Of a DNA stretch of 64,000 nucleotides, positions 45,206 to 52,329 are shown piece after piece. The DNA is taken from the NCBI GenBank assembly GCA_963668365.1, contig OY764266.1, forward strand, positions 2,046,001 to 2,110,000. Direction: 5' to 3'. Made by a program: the position numbers and the translations under genes. The stretch's first letter is position 1; every line of letters starts with the position of its first letter. Below the pieces are notes generated by a model, which was given only the letters and a program-made list of their open reading frames with translations, was not told where the DNA came from and did not search any database. This DNA comes from VXNE01 sp963668365 (lineage in GTDB: Bacteria; Pseudomonadota; Gammaproteobacteria; Pseudomonadales; Azotimanducaceae).

Positions 45206-45592
45206 GTGAACTCTTCCCGGCCCTACCTCATCAACGCGCTCATCGACTGGATCTCGGACAACGACTGTACCCCCTTCGTTATCGTTGCGGCCGATGTCGA
45301 CGGTGTGGAAGTGCCCGACGAGTACGTGGAATCGAATCGAATCGTGCTCAATATCTCGCCGCGCGCGGTGCGCAATTTCGGTATCGCCGAGGAGGCGATG
45401 ACGTTCGACTCCCGCTTCGGCGGTCGACCTTTTCGCGTCGTGGCGCCGCTCGCGGCGGTCGTCGCCGTGTATGCAAAGGAGACGGGCCAGGGCATGGCCT
45501 TCGAAGTGGGCACGACATCGTTGCGTCCCACGGGAGGCGATGCCCCCAAACGCGATGGTCAGACGCGGCCGACCCTGAGCGTGGTTCGCTAA
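45206..45592 (+). CDS. sspB: ClpXP adaptor, stringent starvation protein B
   Basis: A 128-residue SspB that delivers ssrA-tagged proteins to ClpXP. It starts NSSRPYLINALIDWISDNDCTP and contains VLNISPRAVRNF and FGGRPFRVVAPLAAVVAVYA, all typical. The C-terminal tail is shorter than in E. coli. GTG 45206 begins two bases after the sspA stop. Confidence 0.96.
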   Translation: MNSSRPYLINALIDWISDNDCTPFVIVAADVDGVEVPDEYVESNRIVLNISPRAVRNFGIAEEAMTFDSRFGGRPFRVVAPLAAVVAVYAKETGQGMAFEVGTTSLRPTGGDAPKRDGQTRPTLSVVR

Positions 45593-45830
45593 CGTCCGGA
45601 TCCTGCCTGTCGCGCTCCGCCGAGTACGCGCCTTGCCGCATCCGCCACGCTGGCGCCGTCGAAGAACTCCGGATTGGTCTTTCCCCAGAAGCGCACCGGG
45701 TTGTCGAACACGGAACGTCTGAACTGTTGCCGATTGATCTTGCCGTCTTCCCGTCTTCGACCAGTTCAAAGGCTTCGGGCAGAACGCCGGCCATGTCCTG
45801 CGCGTCGAGCAATATTGCCCCGTGCCCGCG
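45589..45830 (-). pseudogene. Decayed 3' end of an amidohydrolase gene
   Basis: On the minus strand, segments in different frames read as one amidohydrolase C-terminus: HGAILLDAQDMAGVLPEAFELVEDG, then (after a short frame change at GAAGACGGGAAGACGG) DGKINRQQFRRSVFDNPV and RFWGKTNPEFFDGA. The last frame ends at a TAG at 45591, which overlaps the sspB stop on the other strand. FDNPVRFWG-TNP-FF is typical of amidohydrolase-2 C-termini. No 5' part is present, because the next plus-strand gene begins at 45928. It is a remnant. Confidence 0.55.
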
Positions 45831-45927
45831 AGCAAGCCGACCGCAACGGCGCGCTTGCAACGAGGACCGAGATAGACCATTTTTCGGGCCTTGTCCCAGC
45901 AACGGCATTGCCCCCGGAGTCGAGGAG

Positions 45928-46992
45928 ATGATCAAGACCATCGCCGTCATCGAGGGTGACGATGCCGCGCCGGAGGCGGTCCGTCCGACGATCGATCTCC
46001 TCCAGTCGCTCAACATCGGCCTGGAGTTCGTCTATCCCGTCGTGGGCGAGGAAGCCGAGAAGCAGACGGGAAGCGTCTTTCCGGACGTGGCGAAGCGGAT
46101 GATCGACGACGCCGACACGACGTTTTTCGGTTCCACCAGCGGCAAGTCCGGGGGCGCGCTCAGGTACCTGCGCTGGGGCAAAGAGACCTACGCCAACGTC
46201 CGTCCCTGCCTGCACCTGCCGGGCTGCGCGAGTCCGTTGCGCGATCCGGACGGCATCGACTTCGTCATAGTGCGCGAGAATCTCGAGGATCTTTACGTCG
46301 GTTGCGAAGGACCGCTCGGCGACCTCGCGCCCCTCGGACTGGTTGGCCGGACCATAGGGCGCCCCGTGCACGAACTCGGCGACGGCAGGTACGCGATCAA
46401 GGTCATTACGCGCGAAGCGACGGAGCGTGTCGTTCGCTTTGCCTTCGGCCTGGCGCGCAAGCGCCGCAACCAGGTCACCTGCGCGACCAAGCACAACATG
46501 CTTCGCGGCAGCGACGGGTTCTTCCTCGAAGTCGCGCGCGAAGTATCGGGCGAATTTCCGGATGTCGCGTTCGACGCGTTCATCGTCGACGACTTTGCCT
46601 GCCGCATGATCCGCGAACCCAAACGGTTCGATGTCGTGGTCATGCCGAACCTGTACGGCGATGTCCTCTCGGACGCCGCCGCCGGCCTGCTCGGCAGTCT
46701 GGGCCTCGCCGCCAGCGGGTGCTTCGGGGACGGCTACGCGTACTTCGAACCCGCCCACGGCACCGCGCCGGACATTGCGGGGCGCAACATCATCAACCCG
46801 ACGGCGTCGCTGTTGAGCGCGGTCATGATGCTGGAGCACCTCGGATTTGCGCGCGAGGCCGTTCGCATCAGGGACGCGCTGTTCCGGGTCTATGCGGATG
46901 CCCGCGACAGGGGGACCGGCGCGCTTACCCCCGACCAGGGCGGCTCGGCGACGACGACCGGGTTCTGCGCCCGGGTGGCGGCCGCCCTGTGA
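45928..46992 (+). CDS. Isocitrate/isopropylmalate dehydrogenase-family protein
   Basis: A 354-residue NAD(P)-dependent decarboxylating beta-hydroxyacid dehydrogenase. Family regions are FGSTSGKSGGALRYLRW, VIVRENLEDLYVG (about 112), CATKHNMLRGSDGFF (about 188) and VVMPNLYGDVLSD (about 240) with EPAHGTAPDIAG (about 275). The residues around the substrate loop do not clearly separate isocitrate, isopropylmalate and tartrate enzymes. ATG 45928 with GGAG upstream. It overlaps the next gene. Confidence 0.9.
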   Translation: MIKTIAVIEGDDAAPEAVRPTIDLLQSLNIGLEFVYPVVGEEAEKQTGSVFPDVAKRMIDDADTTFFGSTSGKSGGALRYLRWGKETYANVRPCLHLPGCASPLRDPDGIDFVIVRENLEDLYVGCEGPLGDLAPLGLVGRTIGRPVHELGDGRYAIKVITREATERVVRFAFGLARKRRNQVTCATKHNMLRGSDGFFLEVAREVSGEFPDVAFDAFIVDDFACRMIREPKRFDVVVMPNLYGDVLSDAAAGLLGSLGLAASGCFGDGYAYFEPAHGTAPDIAGRNIINPTASLLSAVMMLEHLGFAREAVRIRDALFRVYADARDRGTGALTPDQGGSATTTGFCARVAAAL

Positions 46993-47825
46993 CGCCGTAT
47001 TGGGAAGTCCATCCAGGCAACGGGCCGTTCCTGTTGCTCCTTCACGGCTTCCTTTGCAGCCGCGCGCAATGGACGCCGAACCTCGCGGCGTTGCGCACGG
47101 TGTGCCGCCCGGTTCTGGCCGAACTCTATGGCCACGGCCGCTCACCGAGTCCGGAAGACGTCCGCGCCTATGCCCCGGAGTCCTACGTGGAGGCGCTGGA
47201 CGCGATCCGCGCCGAACTCGGTGCCGAGTCCTGGTTCGTCGGCGGGGGATCTCTCGGGGGCGCCCTCGCCCTGCGTTACTCCCTGATCCGTCCGGAGGTC
47301 GTTCGAGGCGTCATCTTCACCAACTCCATGGCGGCGTTCGCGCCCACTGACCGGGTCGGCCAGCGGGCGGAGGAAGGCGCGCGATCGGCCGAGCGCGTGC
47401 GGATGGGCGGGATGCAGGAGATAGATCGAATACGGGTCCACCCGAGACATGCCCGGCGCCTGCCGAGGAAGATTCACGAGGCGTTGCTCAAGGATGCCCG
47501 GCAGCTTGACCCCGAAGGCGTCGCCAACACCGTACGCTACACCACGCCCAGGGCGTCCGTGCGCGACGAATTGGGCGCCATTCGCGTGCCCGCGCTGCTT
47601 GCGTGCGGGCGCTTCGAAAGACGATTCCAGCCGCACCGCGACTTCGCCGCCGCCGCGATGCCCGGTCTCGCCGTGGTCGACATGGATGCCGGCCATGCGG
47701 TGAACATGCAGGCCGCCGGCCAATTCAACAGTGCCGTAATCGACTTCCTGTCGGGTTCCGTGAGAACCTTCGACCAAAGGGGCCGCCCGCGGGACACCGA
47801 CATGACGGTATCGACCGTCCGATAG
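46989..47825 (+). CDS. Alpha/beta-hydrolase
   Basis: A 278-residue alpha/beta-hydrolase: LLLLHGFLCSRAQW oxyanion-hole region, nucleophile in GGGSLGGALAL (about 86), and a late DAGHAVNMQ that holds the catalytic His. The GTG at 46989 overlaps the previous stop (GTGA), so it is coupled to the dehydrogenase gene. Substrate unknown. Confidence 0.85.
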   Translation: MTPYWEVHPGNGPFLLLLHGFLCSRAQWTPNLAALRTVCRPVLAELYGHGRSPSPEDVRAYAPESYVEALDAIRAELGAESWFVGGGSLGGALALRYSLIRPEVVRGVIFTNSMAAFAPTDRVGQRAEEGARSAERVRMGGMQEIDRIRVHPRHARRLPRKIHEALLKDARQLDPEGVANTVRYTTPRASVRDELGAIRVPALLACGRFERRFQPHRDFAAAAMPGLAVVDMDAGHAVNMQAAGQFNSAVIDFLSGSVRTFDQRGRPRDTDMTVSTVR

Positions 47826-47832
47826 AGGCCAC

Positions 47833-48687
47833 GTGACGCATATTGTCGACACGCTGATCGAGGAGCGCGCTTCGCGGTTGATGCGTCATCCGCTGGTCTG
47901 GCGCCTGATCATGCGGACGCTCCAACGCGCGCTCGGCTACCATGAGGCCGTGGCGATGGCCGACACCATCGCTTCGATGTCCGGCGCCGAGGTGTTCGAA
48001 TACATGAGCGATTTGCTGGCCCTGGATGTCGCCGTGGACGGCCTCGAGGAGATCCCCGACCGGGGTGCCGTGGTCGTCATGCCGAATCATCCGACCGGCG
48101 TCGCCGATGGCGTCGCCGTCTACGACGCGCTGAAGCGGGTGCGGGAGGACATCGTGTTCTTCGCCAATCGGGACGCGCTCAGGGTCTCTCCCGGAATGGA
48201 AGACATGATCATCCCGGTGGAGTGGGTCGAGGAGAAGCGCACCCTCACCAGACAACGCGAAACATTGCGCGCGGCGACGGCGGCTTTTCGCCGGCAACAA
48301 GTCATCGTCCTGTTCCCCTCGGGACGCCTGGCGCGGCCAAGCTTCCAGGGCCTGATGGAACGGCCCTGGCAAACCACTGCGATCAGCCTGGCGAAGAAGC
48401 ACAACGCTCCGGTCATCCCAATGCATATCCGGGCCCACAATTCGTGGTTGTTCTATCTCTTCTGGCTGCTGCACGACGAACTGCGCGACATCACGGTGTT
48501 TCGCGAGTTATTGAACAAGAAAGAAGTCGCCTACGAGGTCCGTATCGGTGCAATGTTCGAACCCGAGGGCGACGTGAAGGCGTTGACCGATGACCTGCGC
48601 CGGTTCGTCACCGAGCAGATGCCAAGGGGCGCTCGAACCTGGCGCGGCATGGAGCAGCAGTCGAGCGCGAGCCTCTCGTCGGGCTGA
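47833..48687 (+). CDS. Acyltransferase of the PlsC/lysophospholipid type
   Basis: A 284-residue protein with the acyltransferase core: VVVMPNHPTGVADG (about 80; an NHPxGxxDG version of the HX4D block), VLFPSGRLARP (about 157; the second block) and APVIPMHI (about 190). It probably transfers an acyl chain onto a glycerophospholipid or related acceptor at the membrane. The GTG at 47833 lies 7 bases after the hydrolase stop. Confidence 0.8.
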   Translation: MTHIVDTLIEERASRLMRHPLVWRLIMRTLQRALGYHEAVAMADTIASMSGAEVFEYMSDLLALDVAVDGLEEIPDRGAVVVMPNHPTGVADGVAVYDALKRVREDIVFFANRDALRVSPGMEDMIIPVEWVEEKRTLTRQRETLRAATAAFRRQQVIVLFPSGRLARPSFQGLMERPWQTTAISLAKKHNAPVIPMHIRAHNSWLFYLFWLLHDELRDITVFRELLNKKEVAYEVRIGAMFEPEGDVKALTDDLRRFVTEQMPRGARTWRGMEQQSSASLSSG

Positions 48688-48722
48688 GCCTGCAGGATTT
48701 CGGAATTTTGGACGAAGAAACA

Positions 48723-50630
48723 ATGATCGACACCCCATACCGGTCAGGGATCGATGATGTTGCAAGGGCGGCGCTGCTTTTTGCCCTCTGGCTGTACCCC
48801 GCCGCGGCGGTGGCCGAATCGTATTCGCCCAACGTCGACGACGCGTACCCGGACAACGTCTACTGGGGCGACACGCACGTGCACTCGTATCTCTCCGGCG
48901 ACGCGTTCGCCCTGGGATCCAGGCTCACGCCCGACGACGCCTATCGTTTCGCGAAAGGCGAAACCGTGCAGTCGACGAGCGGCCAGCCGGCGCGTCTCAG
49001 CCGCCCGCTGGACTTCCTGATGGTGGCGGACCACGCGGCGAACCTCGGAGTCCTGCCGCTCCTCGCCGAGAATCCTGCCGCATTGCCCGAGACGGAGAGC
49101 GCAAGCAACTCGGCGCAGATCATCGCCGGCCTGCCGCCGCTTCCGGATGTTCTGGGCGCCGGCACGGCCGAGGAGTTCAATTCCCTGCGGAGTCCTCTCG
49201 GTGCCGCCAAGGCAGCCTGGCTTTACGACTACGCCATCGATGAGGACTTTCGCCGTGACATGTGGAGCGACGTGATCCGCGTGGCCGAGAAGCACAACGA
49301 TCCGGGCACATTCACGACCTTCGCCGGCTATGAGTGGTCCGGTTCGAAGGCGAGCGGGCGGTCCGGGCTGCACCGGAATGTCGTGTACAGAGACGGGCCG
49401 GCACTGACAGGGCAGACATTGCCGTTCTCCACCTTCGACAGCAAAAACCCGGAAGACCTCTGGGCGCATCTTGCGGACTACGAAGAGCGGCTGGGCGGAA
49501 ACGTGATCTCCATTCCGCACAACAGCAATCTCAGCGGCGGCCATATGTTCAGCCCGAGCGACTACGAGGGCCGGCCGCTGACGCCGTCGTACGCTCGGAC
49601 AAGGGCGCGGTTCGAACCCATCGTCGAGGTGACGCAACTCAAGGGAGATAGCGAAACGCACCCGCTGGCGTCGCCGGACGATACGTTTTCGGAATTCGAA
49701 CGAAGGTGGCGAAGGCCCGCACCGGCCGACGCGAAGCAAACAGCGGAGGAACTCGTCGCTACGGCGCGGCAGTCCTATGCCCGACCGGCCCTTGGCATGG
49801 GCTTGGACCTGGCTGCCGAGTTGGGCGTGAACCCCTTCAAGTTCGGCATGATCGGCAGCACGGACGTCCACACCGGCCTCGCGACGGCGGACGAAGACAA
49901 TTTCTGGGGCAAGATGGGAATGAACGAACCGAACCGCTACCGCGCGGTGTTCAGTTCGAACTATGCCGCATCGGGCTACGCGGCGGTGTGGGCGCGGGAG
50001 AACACGCGCCGTGCCCTGTTCGACGCCATGAAGCGTCGCGAAGTCTATGCCACGACGGGTCCCCGCATGGCGGTGCGCTTCTTCGCCGGCTGGGATTTTG
50101 AGCAAGGCGATGCCGCGAGTCCGAGCCTGGCGGCCATCGGCTACCGCAAGGGCGTGCCCATGGGCGGCGATCTGACCGCCGCGCCAGAAGGCACGGCGCC
50201 GAGCTTCCTGGTGCGCGCGGTCAAGGATCCCGACGGCGCCAACCTGGACCGGGTGCAGGTCGTGAAGGGTTGGCGGGACCGGGACGGAAAGATGTTTGAG
50301 CGGGTGTGCGACGTTGCGCTTTCGGACGGCAGGACGCCGGGTGTGGACGGCACATCAGCGGACCCGGTCGGCAGCACCGTGGATGTCGGCAACGCTGCGT
50401 ACCTGAACAGCATCGGGGCCGTCGAACTCGGTACGGTGTGGCGCGACCCCGACTTCGACCCGGATGTGCCGGCGTTCTATTACGCGCGGGTGCTGCAGAT
50501 CCCGACGCCCCGCTGGACCGTATACGACGCCGGTTTCTATGGACTCGATATCTCGAAGATACCCGAAGAATATCCCCTGGTGATCCAGGAAAGGGCCTAT
50601 ACCTCGCCCATCTGGTACACGCCGCAGTGA
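48723..50630 (+). CDS. Exported DUF3604-family protein
   Basis: A 635-residue protein with a signal peptide (about 1-33, ending AAVAES). NVYWGDTHVHSYLSGDAF (about 48), DFLMVADHAANLG, NVISIPHNSNLSGG and GMIGSTDVHTG are the conserved DUF3604 segments. The His/Asp pattern resembles metal-dependent PHP/amidohydrolase enzymes, but the activity of the family is not established. ATG 48723 is preferred over the TTG at 48708. Confidence 0.88.
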   Translation: MIDTPYRSGIDDVARAALLFALWLYPAAAVAESYSPNVDDAYPDNVYWGDTHVHSYLSGDAFALGSRLTPDDAYRFAKGETVQSTSGQPARLSRPLDFLMVADHAANLGVLPLLAENPAALPETESASNSAQIIAGLPPLPDVLGAGTAEEFNSLRSPLGAAKAAWLYDYAIDEDFRRDMWSDVIRVAEKHNDPGTFTTFAGYEWSGSKASGRSGLHRNVVYRDGPALTGQTLPFSTFDSKNPEDLWAHLADYEERLGGNVISIPHNSNLSGGHMFSPSDYEGRPLTPSYARTRARFEPIVEVTQLKGDSETHPLASPDDTFSEFERRWRRPAPADAKQTAEELVATARQSYARPALGMGLDLAAELGVNPFKFGMIGSTDVHTGLATADEDNFWGKMGMNEPNRYRAVFSSNYAASGYAAVWARENTRRALFDAMKRREVYATTGPRMAVRFFAGWDFEQGDAASPSLAAIGYRKGVPMGGDLTAAPEGTAPSFLVRAVKDPDGANLDRVQVVKGWRDRDGKMFERVCDVALSDGRTPGVDGTSADPVGSTVDVGNAAYLNSIGAVELGTVWRDPDFDPDVPAFYYARVLQIPTPRWTVYDAGFYGLDISKIPEEYPLVIQERAYTSPIWYTPQ

Positions 50631-50649
50631 CGGCAACCGGGGCGGGGCC

Positions 50650-51504
50650 TTACTGAGACTGAGACCCTTCCAGCGCCGCGCTGATCGGCCGTACGCACTT
50701 GGTCGCTGCGTCCCCGCAACTGGCCAGGATGTCCATCGCGTCGGCCTCCACCACGCGGATGCGGCGTTCGCCCTTCTCGGTCCGAATGACCACCTGGCCC
50801 GCTTCGCAGCCTACGAGTTCCAGCATTTCCTCGTCGAGCGCCATCTCCGCCGCCTGTGCCTCGGCCGGCAACACGGAACGACCGCGAACGTGGTCCCGCG
50901 CGACGCGGCCCGACTCGATATCGGCGACGAAGCCGGCAACGTCTTCCGGCCGCACGCGGCCATACAACACGCCCTGCGGCAGGGTCAGGACGTTCGGCGC
51001 GAACCGGTGTCCGCCGAGATGCGTCGTCTGCCATGCGCACGCGCCGACGACTTCGCGCAGTCGCACATACGCGGGGCGCCCGAAGCGCGCGCAGCAGAGG
51101 TCGCGCTGGCCGTTGGTGCAGACAAAGTACTGTGGCGCATCGACGCGCTGCATGAATGAAGTCGCGCCATCGGCGACGTCGAGGTCAGTTATCGCGTCGT
51201 AGCCAACCGAATCAAACCGGTAGAGACCCTCCACCGTGCCGACGAACAGCGAGATCTCCTCGCGGTCGAGTTCCGGTCGCCGAATGAACTGCAGCCGGGG
51301 TTTCAAGCCGCATTCGGTCACCGACGCCATCTGCCGGTCCAGCCACGTCTTGATCTTCGGCGACAGGTCGTTGTCGGTGACCGCTTTCGCGCGCCAGACG
51401 GGGTTGTATTCGAGCAGCAGCCAGACATCGACGCGGTCGGCGGTGCCGGCCATGGGCTCGCCCGCGGCCAGGGATAGGTCGGAACAGTAGTGCCGTTCGT
51501 TCAC
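50650..51504 (-). CDS. Sucrase/ferredoxin-like protein
   Basis: A 284-residue protein of the sucraseferredoxin-like family (thioredoxin-like ferredoxin fold). Start region CSDLSLAAGEPMAGTADRV and VWLLLEYNPVW are typical. Probable iron-sulfur ligands: Cys in FVCTNGQRDLCCARFG (about 137-148) and Cys/His in CAWQTTHLGGHRFAPN (about 163). The start is GTG 51504, as more upstream codons run into a MITE. Minus strand, convergent with the DUF3604 gene (19 bases between stops). Confidence 0.85.
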   Translation of the reverse strand: MNERHYCSDLSLAAGEPMAGTADRVDVWLLLEYNPVWRAKAVTDNDLSPKIKTWLDRQMASVTECGLKPRLQFIRRPELDREEISLFVGTVEGLYRFDSVGYDAITDLDVADGATSFMQRVDAPQYFVCTNGQRDLCCARFGRPAYVRLREVVGACAWQTTHLGGHRFAPNVLTLPQGVLYGRVRPEDVAGFVADIESGRVARDHVRGRSVLPAEAQAAEMALDEEMLELVGCEAGQVVIRTEKGERRIRVVEADAMDILASCGDAATKCVRPISAALEGSQSQ

Positions 51505-51602
51505 GGCGGGGCATGATAGATCGAGGGGGAGAGGATCGCCAACGCTACGCGGTCGCCAGGTGAGCTTGCAAAGGGTCGCCAATAGGCGGGTTCGACGGCG
51601 CA

Positions 51603-51871
51603 CTAGTGTCGTGTCACACGCGTTATGGCGCTTCAGAGTTCGCCATGCGCGTCAATGCAAGGCGTGGTCCGCAGTGAATATCTGGCATATTCGCAAGGGC
51701 CACAACGCGGCAGTGGCGTGCATGGCGAACTCCCGAAGGGCGCGCCCCACGGGGCCTGTGGCGGTGTTGCGCCCCTTGGAAATGGAGCCGACCATTCCCG
51801 GCGGGGACGCGCCTTGCCACAGACCCCGTGGGACGCGCTGAAGCGTCATAACGCGTGTGACACGACACTAG
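51603..51871. mobile_element. MITE-like foldback element, 269 bp with 34-bp terminal inverted repeats
   Basis: Left TIR 51603-51636 and right TIR 51838-51871 match at 33 of 34 bases (CTAGTGTCGTGTCACACGCG and on; the single difference is TATGGC against TATGAC). No protein is encoded. Internally 51637-51648 pairs with 51720-51731 (12 of 12) and 51740-51762 pairs with 51816-51838 (21 of 23). A small GAATAT-CTGGC-ATATTC hairpin lies in the first arm. Each end has CTAG, so a TA target duplication is possible, as with IS630/Tc1-type elements. No autonomous relative is in the window. Confidence 0.85.
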
Positions 51872-52227
51872 AGTGGAATCGCCGGCAGGCGCTTTAGTCG
51901 CTCGTCGCGCGGGTCCACCTGGAAGCCGCCGGATTCCAGCGCCGTCACGCCGAGCAACGGTTGGGCGCCTTCGTCACCGTAGATGACCGTTCCGCCGACT
52001 TTTTCCCCCTCGAATTCGAGCTCGGCTATCGTAATGTCCAGGGCTGTGCGGCTGCCGTCGGCCAAGATGTACTCACGACTCCCTCTTGGGGCAAGTCCGA
52101 TCGCTTCGAGAAGCGACCGTGGCACAAGGGAATCGAAAGCGCCGGTGTCCGCGACGAAGGTGCCGGTCCAAGTTCTGTCCGGCTCGGCCGGATTGCGTAT
52201 AGTTACATCAACGTAGGTGGTGCCCAC
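51868..52227 (-). CDS. Retropepsin-like (clan AA) aspartic protease
   Basis: A 119-residue protein starting TTYVDVTIRNPAEP with the active-site motif FVADTGAFDSLVP (Asp near residue 27) and a second hydrophobic stretch LLGVTALES. Single-domain proteins of this type work as dimers; physiological targets are not known. GTG 52227 has GGGGAGA upstream. The TAG stop is formed by the CTAG of the adjacent MITE end, so the original C-terminus may have been slightly longer. Confidence 0.8.
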   Translation of the reverse strand: MGTTYVDVTIRNPAEPDRTWTGTFVADTGAFDSLVPRSLLEAIGLAPRGSREYILADGSRTALDITIAELEFEGEKVGGTVIYGDEGAQPLLGVTALESGGFQVDPRDERLKRLPAIPL

Positions 52228-52329
52228 TTCGGTTTCTCCCCTCAATTGATTTCAATGGCGGGCAGGATATGGGAACACGCGAGTTCACGGAAGCCGCCAT
52301 TGACCCCTGACATAGTGCAGTTTTTGCCC

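Noticed and set aside
49605..49622. GGTTCGAACCC, resembling a tRNA T-arm
   Set aside because: It lies inside the DUF3604 gene and no cloverleaf or acceptor stem can be built around it.
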